Assembly (NCBI GenBank): GCA_964504335.1
Contig: CAZDET010000005.1
Coordinates: 62,001-126,000 of the forward strand
From: CAZDET01 sp964504335
GTDB taxonomy: Bacteria > Bacteroidota > Bacteroidia > Chitinophagales > Saprospiraceae
Length of the DNA: 64,000 bases
Direction of reading: 5' to 3'
Under the pieces are notes generated by a model. It searched no databases, was not told where the DNA came from, and was given only the letters and a program-made list of their open reading frames with translations. Shown piece after piece: positions 45,321-54,132 of this stretch (positions are counted from its first letter, which is position 1; every line of letters starts with the position of its first letter). Position numbers and translations under genes: made by a program.

Positions 45321-46205
45321 TCAAACCGTCAGCTGCGACCGCTCTTTATCCAACAACTCCAACAGATAGGTGCCGTATCCACTTTTCAGGAAACGCTGGG
45401 CGAGCACTTCGAGCTGTTCGGCGTCGATGAATCCCTGCTCGTAGGCCACCTCTTCAATACAGCCAATTTTGAGCCCCTGCCGATCTTCGATGGTTTCAAT
45501 GAATTGGCCGGCCTGCATGAGCGACTTGTGCGTACCCGTATCCAGCCAGGCGGTACCGCGGCCCAGCACGGCCACCTGAAGGCGATCCTGCGCCAGGTAA
45601 TACTTATTGACGTCGGTAATCTCGTACTCTCCGCGGGCACTCGGCTTCAATTGCTTGGCGATCTCCACGACCTCATTATCGTAGAAATAGAGCCCCGGAA
45701 CCGCAAAGTTGGATTTCGGCTCCTTCGGTTTCTCTTCGATAGACAGGGCCCGAAAATCGTGGTCGAATTCAACCACGCCGTACCGCTCCGGATCAGCAAC
45801 CCAGTAAGCAAATACGATTCCGCCGTCGGGGTCGACACAGGTGCGCAGTTTGGCTTCCAGCCCCGCTCCGTAGAAGATGTTGTCTCCTAAAATCAGGGCC
45901 ACCGGATCGCTGCCGATGAAGGATTCCCCAAGCACAAAAGCTTGCGCCAGGCCGTTGGGCTCGTACTGGGGCATGTAAGTAAACGAACAACCGATATCCG
46001 AACCATCGCCCAGCAGCTGCTGGAATTTCGGCAGATCCTGCGGAGTGGAGATGATGAGGATGTCCCGAATTCCCGCTCCCATCAAGGTGCTGAGCGGGTA
46101 GTAAATCATCGGTTTATCGTAGACGGGCATCAGTTGTTTACTGACGGCCAGCGTGAGTGGATAAAGGCGGGTACCGAGTCCGCCTGCGAGTATAATTCCC
46201 TTCAT
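45321..46205 (-). CDS. rfbA: Glucose-1-phosphate thymidylyltransferase (RmlA/RfbA)
   Basis: 294 residues, the usual length. The nucleotidyltransferase signature MKGIILAGGLGTRLYPLTLA is complete, followed by KQLMPVYDKPMIYYPLSTLM and LGDNIFYGAGL. The enzyme makes dTDP-glucose from dTTP and glucose-1-phosphate, the entry step to dTDP-rhamnose and other sugars for surface polysaccharides. RmlB, C and D are not in the window. ATG at 46205. Confidence 0.94.
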   Translation of the reverse strand: MKGIILAGGLGTRLYPLTLAVSKQLMPVYDKPMIYYPLSTLMGAGIRDILIISTPQDLPKFQQLLGDGSDIGCSFTYMPQYEPNGLAQAFVLGESFIGSDPVALILGDNIFYGAGLEAKLRTCVDPDGGIVFAYWVADPERYGVVEFDHDFRALSIEEKPKEPKSNFAVPGLYFYDNEVVEIAKQLKPSARGEYEITDVNKYYLAQDRLQVAVLGRGTAWLDTGTHKSLMQAGQFIETIEDRQGLKIGCIEEVAYEQGFIDAEQLEVLAQRFLKSGYGTYLLELLDKERSQLTV

Positions 46206-46218
46206 TCCTCGTGTTTGG

Positions 46219-46581
46219 TTAGGAGCGGATTTCCTGTTGTAACGCGCGCAGCACGAATTTGCTTGTCCGACGCAGCGTGTTAATGTCTCGCTGTGCCTGG
46301 CGTACCTTCAGCGTACCCTGCCGCGACATGGACAGCAATCGGAGATTGGCATCTTGCATGGCCTGGTTTCCGGTGTACATCAGCGTCGATTTGAAGCTGT
46401 GGCAGGCCCGTTCCAGCTGGTCGCAGTCGCCTCGACGCAGTGCCGTGTTGATTTGAGGTATCCCTTTTTTCAGCTCCTGGACCAGCACATCCAACATTTG
46501 CCGGCGAATAGTTTTGTTGCCTCCGGACATGCGATCTACGTAAGCCAGATTAATCACACTGCAACCCGTACCCGTTGTCAT
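46219..46581 (-). CDS. Stand-alone histidine phosphotransfer (Hpt) domain protein
   Basis: 120 residues. The Hpt signature is ERACHSFKSTLMYTGN (phosphorylated H61 with K64 three residues on). The rest is helical, consistent with a four-helix bundle. It could link a hybrid histidine kinase to a response regulator. No kinase is adjacent. It lies 20 bases downstream of a small unknown gene on the same strand and 13 bases upstream of rfbA. Confidence 0.85.
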   Translation of the reverse strand: MTTGTGCSVINLAYVDRMSGGNKTIRRQMLDVLVQELKKGIPQINTALRRGDCDQLERACHSFKSTLMYTGNQAMQDANLRLLSMSRQGTLKVRQAQRDINTLRRTSKFVLRALQQEIRS

Positions 46582-46601
46582 ATGATAATTTGTTTGGTGT
46601 T

Positions 46602-46982
46602 CTAATCTTCTCCTCCGGGCGAGTGCTGTTCAGTGTTTGGTAGGAAGGCGAAATTGGCTTCGCCCTGCTGGATAATGAGAAAGCAAAGATAGGTAGACCG
46701 ACTTTTGTACAGTTGGCGGAAGCTATCTACTTCCGCGTTTTTCACTACCTGCTTAGTTACGAGCTCTTCCAGCGTGGTAATATTAATATTCCACGGTTGT
46801 TCAAGACTGCTGAGCTGCAAGACGGGTATGCCGATAGCAGCGACTTCATCACCGCGGTAAGCTACGAAAATCGGGTAATTACTTACCTGTTCATCGATTA
46901 CCGTTTGATGTGCCTTGTGTAGAAAAGGCGTATTGTCGCTTAGAACCTCTCGAATTGTTTGCCATTCCTGTAAGGTGGCCAT
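46602..46982 (-). CDS. Small unknown protein
   Basis: 126 residues, no signal peptide or membrane segment. Mixed alpha/beta content (PIFVAYRGDEVAAIGIPVLQ, STYLCFLIIQQGEANFAFLP). I do not recognise the family. It sits in the same orientation as the Hpt and rfbA genes, with a 20-base gap to the Hpt gene. Confidence 0.65.
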   Translation of the reverse strand: MATLQEWQTIREVLSDNTPFLHKAHQTVIDEQVSNYPIFVAYRGDEVAAIGIPVLQLSSLEQPWNINITTLEELVTKQVVKNAEVDSFRQLYKSRSTYLCFLIIQQGEANFAFLPNTEQHSPGGED

Positions 46983-47085
46983 GTAGATGTAGGTTTAACG
47001 TCAACACTTCACCCACAGCGTATGCCGACGTGTAGTTTATGCGATAAGTATTGAATATTTAACATATTCTATTCCAGATCCACCT

Positions 47086-48492
47086 CTACCGCAGCCGCAG
47101 GGCAGCGACATTCTCCACGTGGGAGGTATGGGGAAAAAGGTCGACCGGGCAGGCTCGCTCCACAATATACGACTCGGAGAGGGCCTTGAGATCGCGTGCC
47201 TGCGTAGCGGGATTGCAGCTCACGTATACCACTCGCGGAGCGCGCAGTTGAAGCAACAGTTCAACCACCTTCGGATGCATCCCGGCTCTTGGCGGATCGG
47301 TAATCAGGACATCGGGTTTACCGTGCTGCTCGGCGAAGGCATCCGACAGGATATCCTTCACGTCGCCCGCGTAGAAAACAGCATTATTGATGCCGTTGAT
47401 TTCTGCGTTTTTGTGTGCGTCGGTTATCGCCTCCGGAATTTCCTCGATCCCCACTACCTGCCGACAGTCCCGGGCGACGTACAGGGCAATACTTCCAATG
47501 CCGGTATACAGGTCGTATACATTTTCCGTTCCCGAAAGTTGGGCAAAATCCCGGGTCAATGCGTACAGGCGTTCGGCCTGCCCGGTGTTGGTCTGAAAAA
47601 AGGACTTGGGGCCGATTTGAAAACGCACCCCTCCGAGTTGCTCTTCGATGTAGCCCGGGCCGGCGAAGCAGTGCATATCCAGATCGATCAAAAACTCGTT
47701 GAGCTTTGGGTTAATGGTGAAGTAGAGGGTGGTCAGCTGGGGAAAGCGCTCGAGAAAGGCCTTCAGAAACTGCTCGATTCGGGGGCGGTCATCCTCGAAG
47801 AACACGAAGTTGACCATATCCTGCTCGAGGCTGGAAGTGCGCACCACCATTTGCCGCAGCAATCCCCGCCGTTCGCGCATATCGAAGAAGGGAAGCCCCT
47901 GCTCGATAGCAATTCGGCGCGCCTCCATCCGCAGATCATTGGAAGTATACCCCTGCAGCCAACAGTGATCGATTTGCAAAATTTTGTCGTAGGTACCGGC
48001 ACGGTGAAAGCCAATGACGTCTTCTTGGTTGCTGATATCGGTAGACAGTTCCTGCTCGGTCAACCACCGGCGGTTGGCACAGCCGAATTCGAGTTTATTT
48101 CGGTAGTAGGTGGTGGCTTCCGCGCCCACGATGGGTTGCCAACGTTCGACCTCCAGCTTGCCGATGCGCTCGAAGGCGTCGTGGACGATGCGCTCCTTCT
48201 CGGTCAGTTGCACGCGATAATCGAGATGCTGCCACTTACAGCCGCCGCAATTGTCGAAATGAGTACAAAAAGGCGTGACCCGGTGGGCAGAAAGCGAAAC
48301 AAATCGCTGCGGCGTGCCGAAAAACACGCCCTTTTTCTTGCGAAAGACCAGCACGTCTACCACATCACCCGGCGCAGTTTGGTCGACGAAGTAGACTTTT
48401 CCCTCCGCATCCCGCCCTACGCAGCGCCCTTTGTCGGCTATTCCGCTGATGCGAATCCCCTCCACGACTTTTGGTAACCCTCTACGCCCCAT
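47086..48492 (-). CDS. rlmD: 23S rRNA (uracil-C5)-methyltransferase RlmD-type
   Basis: 468 residues. An N-terminal TRAM domain is followed by iron-sulfur ligands C76, C82 and C85 (PFCTHFDNCGGCKWQHL) with a likely fourth cysteine near 154 (LEFGCANRRW). The SAM motif is DLYTGIGSIALYVA and the catalytic cysteine lies in YVSCNPATQARDL. RlmD/RumA methylates a uridine in 23S rRNA; the paralogues RlmCD and TrmA differ in details that I cannot fully resolve by eye. ATG at 48492. Confidence 0.9.
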   Translation of the reverse strand: MGRRGLPKVVEGIRISGIADKGRCVGRDAEGKVYFVDQTAPGDVVDVLVFRKKKGVFFGTPQRFVSLSAHRVTPFCTHFDNCGGCKWQHLDYRVQLTEKERIVHDAFERIGKLEVERWQPIVGAEATTYYRNKLEFGCANRRWLTEQELSTDISNQEDVIGFHRAGTYDKILQIDHCWLQGYTSNDLRMEARRIAIEQGLPFFDMRERRGLLRQMVVRTSSLEQDMVNFVFFEDDRPRIEQFLKAFLERFPQLTTLYFTINPKLNEFLIDLDMHCFAGPGYIEEQLGGVRFQIGPKSFFQTNTGQAERLYALTRDFAQLSGTENVYDLYTGIGSIALYVARDCRQVVGIEEIPEAITDAHKNAEINGINNAVFYAGDVKDILSDAFAEQHGKPDVLITDPPRAGMHPKVVELLLQLRAPRVVYVSCNPATQARDLKALSESYIVERACPVDLFPHTSHVENVAALRLR

Positions 48493-48508
48493 GTATTGCT
48501 GATTATTT

Positions 48509-49255
48509 CTACCGGGTTAATACAATGTAATCCCGAATTAGGGTTTCGAGAAAAGCCAATTTATCCTGCTCTTTGGGAATTAAGCCGGTGCGTTCTTCCA
48601 GAATAGCCACCAATTCCCGAATGGCCGTACGGTGTGCCTCGTTCGGGAAATTTTGGTAGCGCTGAAGCGCCTTCTTGACGAGCAGCATATCGGTATCCGT
48701 CAATTGCCGCACCTCTGGATAGGTCGGCTCGTACGAATCAAGACTGCTGATCGACAGTATATCCTGTAGCCGGACTTCCTGGTTGGGCTTCACCCGGATG
48801 ACCGTGGTATTGGCCGCCAGGTCGCCCGTCCGTTGGCGCCTTGGCGTAGAGGTGATCAGGAGGATCGCCAGAATGCCGAGACTCGTCAGTACATCAATGA
48901 TTAAAAAGAGCGCCCGCAGAAAATAGTCGGTTTGTTTCGGTTCGAGGCCGTCGATGCGCACCACTTTAATGCCCAACGATTTCTTCCCCAGTGTCTGGCC
49001 GTGCAACAGCCATTCGGTGAGATAAGCATACAGAATCAACAACAGCAGTGGGAACAAAAAGAAATAAAACTGAATCAGGGCTTCACTATTCGGCCCGGGA
49101 AGCTCGAACATGGACACAAATAGAAACAGGAGGACGTAATACCCCCCGAAGACGATGACCCCGTCGAGCAGGAAAGCAAGCAGGCGATCGCCTAGCCGGG
49201 CCAGTTCATAATCAATCGTTACGTTTTGGGTGGTCTTTATCTCGACGGTACTCAT
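48509..49255 (-). CDS. RDD-family membrane protein
   Basis: 248 residues. The family motif is LARLGDRLLAFLLDGVIVFG near residue 20-40, with about four membrane segments (VLLFLFVSMFELPGP, FYFFLFPLLLLILYAYL, VLTSLGILAILLITS). The C-terminal ~90 residues are soluble. It diverges from the SpoIIM-DUF4129 operon with about 60 bases between, a common arrangement in Bacteroidota. The function of RDD proteins is not well known. Confidence 0.88.
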   Translation of the reverse strand: MSTVEIKTTQNVTIDYELARLGDRLLAFLLDGVIVFGGYYVLLFLFVSMFELPGPNSEALIQFYFFLFPLLLLILYAYLTEWLLHGQTLGKKSLGIKVVRIDGLEPKQTDYFLRALFLIIDVLTSLGILAILLITSTPRRQRTGDLAANTTVIRVKPNQEVRLQDILSISSLDSYEPTYPEVRQLTDTDMLLVKKALQRYQNFPNEAHRTAIRELVAILEERTGLIPKEQDKLAFLETLIRDYIVLTR

Positions 49256-49316
49256 TGCACTGGCCTGGATTTCCTTCCGTTACACTGTAAGCAAATAACG
49301 GTATCTTTCTGCAATT

Positions 49317-51152
49317 ATGCGAGAGACGCAATTCATAAGGCAAAACCAGGAGGAGTGGGCGGAGTTGGAGCGCGTGTTGCAGGGCCAACGGGCAGATCCG
49401 GAAAAGCTGAGCCGCCTGTTCGTCAAAGCCACGGATGACCTCTCCTACTCCCGCACCTACTACCCCAACCGATCGGTGCGGGTGTATCTCAATTTCCTGG
49501 CCCAGCGAATCTTTCTGCGCATCTACCGCCGCGCCACGCCGCCCCAATCGCGCTTTGTGTGGTTTTGGCAGGCGGAACTGCCCCGGCTCGTCTACGAACA
49601 CCGGGCCGTTTTTGGCCTTTCCCTGGCGGTGTTTCTGCTCTTTTTCGGCGTCGGCATGCTGTCTTGTGCCATGGACGACGAGTTTCTGGCCATTATTCTC
49701 GGTTCGGATTATGTCGAAATGACCCGTGCCAACATTGCCTCCGGCGACCCCATGGCCGTATACAAGCAAATGGGGACGTTCGACATGTTTTACCAAATCA
49801 CCCTTAACAACCTGATGGCCGCACTGATCACCTTCGCCGGTGGTCTTTTTTTCGGCCTCGGCACCTTTCTTGCGTTGATCTACAACAGCGTAATGGTCGG
49901 TGCGTTCCAGTATTTTTTCGTTGAGCAGGGGCTTTTTTGGGAAAGTTTCCTGACTATCTGGATACACGGAACGCTGGAAATATCCTCTCTGGTTATTGCT
50001 GCTTCGGCGGGTATGATACTCGCCAAAGGGTTGGTGTTTCCTGGTACCTACACGCGGGCGCAGGCGTTCCAGCGGTCCGCCCGTGCGGGCGTAAAGGTAT
50101 TTCTGGGCACGCTGCCCATCTTTATTGTGGCCGCCTTCTTCGAAGGCTACCTGACCCGCCACACGGAATTGCCCGACGCCGTTCGGGCACTGTTCATCCT
50201 GTTGTGCGCCACCGCCGTGTTCTTTTACTTCGTTTGGTATCCCTATTACCGCCACCGGCGCGGCCTGCACGAGCAGCCGATACCGGATAGCATTCCCGAG
50301 CGTCCGGCCGTTCCGATTCAACTGAATGAGCCGAAGACCATTGGCATGGTGCTCACGGATGCGTTCGTGCTGATCGGTCGCCGGCACCAGGGGCTCTTGC
50401 TGCGTTTTGCTCTGATTACGCTGGTGCATACCGCCCTGCTGTTTGCGTTTGCCAGCTCGCTTCCCGTTGAGTTATTCTCATTTATTCAAGGGTTTGGCCA
50501 GGGGTTTTACAACCTGCCGCTGGTGTATCAGTATCAGCCCCAAGTGCTGCTCATCCCTCTCTGGAATGTGCTCAGCCTGTGGATCTTGTGTATCAGTTGT
50601 GGGCAGGCCATCCTGCAGGAGATCGATCAGCAAGTTCCGGCCGGAGCCGTTTGGCGGCCCCTCCTTCCCATCTCCATTGTCGGTATCCTGCTGGCCATTC
50701 CAATGGCTTGGAGCGGCTGGCTGGTTTCCATTGGCAGTCCGTGGCTACTCCTGTGGGCCATCAGTAGTTACCTCGGTACCGGAGGCCTGCCCAGTAGCCT
50801 GCACAACTCGGGACGAACTCTGGGTTTTTTCTTCATTATCGTGCTCCTTAGTATAGCCCTGATTTTACTGATGGACACCTTTATTTTTTCTCTGATTTTC
50901 GGTGCTGCCAATTGGGTAATTTCCGGTGACCAGGCGATGCTCAATCAGTGGTCGGTACGTATTACGGCTCTATTGACGCTAGGCGTAGCGAATTTGATCT
51001 GGTCGATGTTCTTCCTTAGCTTTGGATTATTGTCGTACACCCAACGCGAGATTCGCACCGCTCAACACCTGCGTACCCAGTTCCAGCAGCTGGGAACGTC
51101 GCGCCAGGTCCGGGGAATTTTGCGGGAAGCAGCACCCGAACGTGAATCCTGA
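49317..51152 (+). CDS. SpoIIM (DUF95)-type integral membrane protein
   Basis: 611 residues. The N-terminal soluble part (NQEEWAELERVLQGQ, LYSRTYYPN-like) leads to a DUF95/SpoIIM membrane core (LMAALITFAGGLFFGLGTFL, FWESFLTIWIHGTLEISSLV). The second half carries four or more extra membrane helices (ILCISCGQAILQEIDQ; FFFIIVLLSIALILLMDTFI), making it longer than classical SpoIIM. First gene of an operon whose following members overlap by a few bases; it may form the membrane part of a complex with the MoxR/DUF58 proteins. Confidence 0.85.
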   Translation: MRETQFIRQNQEEWAELERVLQGQRADPEKLSRLFVKATDDLSYSRTYYPNRSVRVYLNFLAQRIFLRIYRRATPPQSRFVWFWQAELPRLVYEHRAVFGLSLAVFLLFFGVGMLSCAMDDEFLAIILGSDYVEMTRANIASGDPMAVYKQMGTFDMFYQITLNNLMAALITFAGGLFFGLGTFLALIYNSVMVGAFQYFFVEQGLFWESFLTIWIHGTLEISSLVIAASAGMILAKGLVFPGTYTRAQAFQRSARAGVKVFLGTLPIFIVAAFFEGYLTRHTELPDAVRALFILLCATAVFFYFVWYPYYRHRRGLHEQPIPDSIPERPAVPIQLNEPKTIGMVLTDAFVLIGRRHQGLLLRFALITLVHTALLFAFASSLPVELFSFIQGFGQGFYNLPLVYQYQPQVLLIPLWNVLSLWILCISCGQAILQEIDQQVPAGAVWRPLLPISIVGILLAIPMAWSGWLVSIGSPWLLLWAISSYLGTGGLPSSLHNSGRTLGFFFIIVLLSIALILLMDTFIFSLIFGAANWVISGDQAMLNQWSVRITALLTLGVANLIWSMFFLSFGLLSYTQREIRTAQHLRTQFQQLGTSRQVRGILREAAPERES

Positions 51153-51153
51153 A

Positions 51154-51810
51154 ATGGCTATGCAATTGTTCCAGCGCTCTATTCGGATGGGTTTCCTCGT
51201 GGCGGTTTGGTGGCTCGCCGTCTTCCCGTCGCACGGGCAGGCGCCGAGCTTTGACGACCAACAATGGGATAGCCTGAGGCAGGAACTCGTCTACGAAGGC
51301 ACCCCTCCCGCTCCCGCTACGCGATGGCAAATTGGCCCCATCGACGGTTTGGTCAAATGGCTCATGATCGGGGTTCTGGTAATTGCCGTCGGCTTCCTGC
51401 TCTGGCACATGCGCCGCATGGGTTGGATTGGCATTCCCCATTCCAGGGAGCATACCGATTTCATCGGAGAAGAACAACCCGACCAACTGGAAACAATTGA
51501 TTTTCTGCCCCTCATCCGGCAGGCCGAAGCCGAAGGTCGATTGATCGAAGCCATGCGGCTGCATTTCTTATACGCTTTACAGCAACTCAATCAACACCAC
51601 CATATTCAGTACCAGCGCGACAAAACCAACCGGATTTACGCAGCGGAACTGCGCTCAAAAACCGCGCTCCACCAGGCATTCCGGTCCCTGCTGAAGCTCT
51701 ACGAACCCGTTCGCTACGGCGACCGACCGCTCTCCGAAGCACAGTACGGAAGCGCCGTCGATCAATTCCAGTCATTCCGAGCCCTCATCCCACAGCAACC
51801 GCATGAATAA
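51154..51810 (+). CDS. DUF4129-domain membrane protein
   Basis: 218 residues from ATG at 51154, right after the SpoIIM stop. A signal-like N terminus ends near SHGQA, one membrane helix is at about 62-82 (WLMIGVLVIAVGFLLWHM), and the C-terminal DUF4129 helical domain follows (LIRQAEAEGRLIEAMRLHFL, HQAFRSLLKLYEPVRYGDRP). DUF4129 occurs with MoxR/DUF58 genes and may contact them. The stop overlaps the next start by 8 bases. Confidence 0.85.
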   Translation: MAMQLFQRSIRMGFLVAVWWLAVFPSHGQAPSFDDQQWDSLRQELVYEGTPPAPATRWQIGPIDGLVKWLMIGVLVIAVGFLLWHMRRMGWIGIPHSREHTDFIGEEQPDQLETIDFLPLIRQAEAEGRLIEAMRLHFLYALQQLNQHHHIQYQRDKTNRIYAAELRSKTALHQAFRSLLKLYEPVRYGDRPLSEAQYGSAVDQFQSFRALIPQQPHE

Positions 51811-53104
51811 ACGCCGCGTCATATGGATCACCGTTGGGATCGGCTTGCTGCTGGCCGTTCTGATCATCTTGCTCAACAACCGGGAAACGCCCATTTCCTG
51901 GCGGGACACTTACCGATCCGAAGGTACCCAGCCCTACGATTTATTGCTGCTGCGTTCGCTATTCGACAACTACGAATCGGCAACCGACCTGATCCTGATG
52001 CAGGATAGCTTTTACTTACCTCCGGCCGACCATCCGCAAGCCAGCTACGTCTTTATCGGCCGAGCGATGTATCTCGACGATCCTGCATTCTACCAGCTAC
52101 TCTCCTTTGTCGAAGCCGGAAGTACGGCCTTCATTTCCACAGAGAGCCTACCCTACAACCTGCAACTCGAGTTCGAAGACTACACCTGCGGTGATTTCTA
52201 CTACGACTCCATTGATTTTTATTCCGACACTACCTGGATGATTTTTCACTCCACGACGGATTCCAGCATCCAGGTTCGAGCGCTCGAACCACCCTGGTCC
52301 GACCTGCCTGCGGCCCGTTTTGTATATCAGACCCGGTTCAGGCCCCAATTGTACGACTGGACCTTTCTACCCGAAGGAGCCCCCTGCGAGGAAAGTGGGG
52401 TGCACTTTCTTTCCTCGATCGGTCCTTCTCAGATGAACTACTTTGAAATCCCTTACGGGGAAGGGCGCTTTCTCATTCACACCAACCCGTTGTTGTTCAC
52501 TAACTTCTTCGTGCGGGAGCGGACTGGTAAGGCCTACGCCGAACAAGTTTTTAGCTACCTACCCGCCGGAGCGGTCTACTGGGATGACCACAGCCGCCTT
52601 TCGGCGGCCCCACCCGATAGCCAGGCGGGACCGCGCCTGTCGAGCAATCACGCAATGCAATACATCCTGGAGCAACCGCCACTGGCCTGGGCCTGGTACT
52701 TGCTGCTCGGCCTTTTTCTGCTCTACTTGCTGTTTCGGGCCAAGCGCCGACAGCGGGTCATCCCGGTAGTAACTCCGCGCCGCAACACGTCCAAAGCCTA
52801 CGTGCAGGCAATCGGGCGCCTGTACCAGGTACAGGGCGATCACCATCGGTTGGCGCAACAGGAAATTCGCCTCTTCCGACAATACTTGCTGGAGCGATTT
52901 AATTTACCTTTATCGCTGGATCAGGCCGACTTCAATCGCGCCCTAAGCACCCGATCCGGGGTAGCACCGGAAATTGTCGATCGCCTCCTTACGGAGATAC
53001 GATTCGTCCGAGGGGTTAAATTACTCGAAGAAAGTAGCCTATTGCGCTTTCATCGGGCCCTACAGGATTTTTATCAGTCTGCATCTGTATCATCACCATC
53101 ATGA
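51803..53104 (+). CDS. DUF4350-domain membrane protein
   Basis: 433 residues. An N-terminal helix (VIWITVGIGLLLAVLIILLN) precedes an alpha/beta DUF4350-like region (TQPYDLLLLRSLFDNYESAT, YVFIGRAMYLDD, VEAGSTAFISTE). A second membrane helix is near 295-315 (PPLAWAWYLLLGLFLLYLLF). The predicted periplasmic domain resembles ABC-type or transglutaminase-associated folds; no catalytic site is seen. Overlaps the MoxR start by 4 bases (ATGA). Confidence 0.82.
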   Translation: MNKRRVIWITVGIGLLLAVLIILLNNRETPISWRDTYRSEGTQPYDLLLLRSLFDNYESATDLILMQDSFYLPPADHPQASYVFIGRAMYLDDPAFYQLLSFVEAGSTAFISTESLPYNLQLEFEDYTCGDFYYDSIDFYSDTTWMIFHSTTDSSIQVRALEPPWSDLPAARFVYQTRFRPQLYDWTFLPEGAPCEESGVHFLSSIGPSQMNYFEIPYGEGRFLIHTNPLLFTNFFVRERTGKAYAEQVFSYLPAGAVYWDDHSRLSAAPPDSQAGPRLSSNHAMQYILEQPPLAWAWYLLLGLFLLYLLFRAKRRQRVIPVVTPRRNTSKAYVQAIGRLYQVQGDHHRLAQQEIRLFRQYLLERFNLPLSLDQADFNRALSTRSGVAPEIVDRLLTEIRFVRGVKLLEESSLLRFHRALQDFYQSASVSSPS

Positions 53105-54132
53105 GTACCAACGATACTACGCCAACCCCACCGGACGCCTTCGGCCCGGAGCCCCAACAGCAACAGACCGCTGGCCTGGAAGCCGGCCTCGCTCATCTCG
53201 AACAGACCCTGCAGGCCGTACGTGCTGAGATTCGGCAGTTGATCATCGGTCAGGAAGAGTTCGTCGATCTACTCCTTACCGCCCTCCTGGCCAACGGCCA
53301 CGTCCTGGTGGAAGGGGTTCCCGGCATTGCCAAAACCCTGACGGCCAAACTCCTGGCACGTACCCTGCACTGCGATTTTTCGCGGGTGCAGTTCACCCCC
53401 GACCTCATGCCGAGCGATGTGGTAGGTACGACGGTATTCAACATGCGGGATTCGGAATTCAACTTCAACCGCGGTCCCATCTTCGCGAATATCGTCCTGA
53501 TCGACGAAATCAACCGGGCCCCCGCCAAGACTCAGGCTGCCCTCTTCGAGGTGATGGAAGAAAACCAGGTTACCGTCGACGGAACGACCTACGTACTGGA
53601 TTTTCCCTTCTTTGTCATTGCCACCCAAAACCCCATCGAGCAGGAGGGTACGTACAAGCTACCCGAAGCACAGTTGGACCGCTTCATCGTCAAAATTCAA
53701 CTTGACTACCCAACGCTCGAAGAAGAGCAGCAAATTCTCCGCCGATTCCGCACGGACTTCGGCGCGGTGGCCCGACAGGAAATTCGCCCGATCGTCGAAG
53801 CCGACGACTTGCGCCGCTATCGCAGTCTGGTGGAGCATCTGGTTATCCGCGACGAGCTGCTGGACTACATCGCGGGTATTGTTCATCACACGCGTCGGCA
53901 TCCCTATCTCTATCTGGGGGCCTCGCCCCGCGCTTCGCTGGCCATTCTCCGAATGTCCAAAGCAGCTGCGGCCCTCCAGGGCCGGTCCTTCGTCACTCCG
54001 GACGACATTCGCTACGTGGCGAAACCCGTGCTGAATCACCGCATCATTCTCAATCCGGAATACGAGATGGACGGCTACCGGACGGAAGATGTCATTGACT
54101 CGATTATTAAAGAAATAGAGGTTCCCCGATAA
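53101..54132 (+). CDS. MoxR-family AAA+ ATPase
   Basis: 343 residues. Walker A is GVPGIAKT (72-79), Walker B IVLIDEINRAP (131-141), and the sensor region VIATQNPIEQEGTYKLPEAQ is typical of MoxR. MoxR ATPases act as chaperones that insert metals or remodel VWA partners. The downstream DUF58 protein is the likely partner. It overlaps DUF4350 by 4 bases and DUF58 by one base, so the group is translated together. Confidence 0.92.
   Translation: MSTNDTTPTPPDAFGPEPQQQQTAGLEAGLAHLEQTLQAVRAEIRQLIIGQEEFVDLLLTALLANGHVLVEGVPGIAKTLTAKLLARTLHCDFSRVQFTPDLMPSDVVGTTVFNMRDSEFNFNRGPIFANIVLIDEINRAPAKTQAALFEVMEENQVTVDGTTYVLDFPFFVIATQNPIEQEGTYKLPEAQLDRFIVKIQLDYPTLEEEQQILRRFRTDFGAVARQEIRPIVEADDLRRYRSLVEHLVIRDELLDYIAGIVHHTRRHPYLYLGASPRASLAILRMSKAAAALQGRSFVTPDDIRYVAKPVLNHRIILNPEYEMDGYRTEDVIDSIIKEIEVPR

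Noticed and set aside
47119..48477. 452-codon plus-strand frame opposite rlmD
   Set aside because: The minus-strand frame has all RlmD motifs; this one is a shadow.
49212..50429. 405-codon minus-strand frame opposite the SpoIIM gene
   Set aside because: No domain; the plus-strand protein fits the operon with tight junctions.
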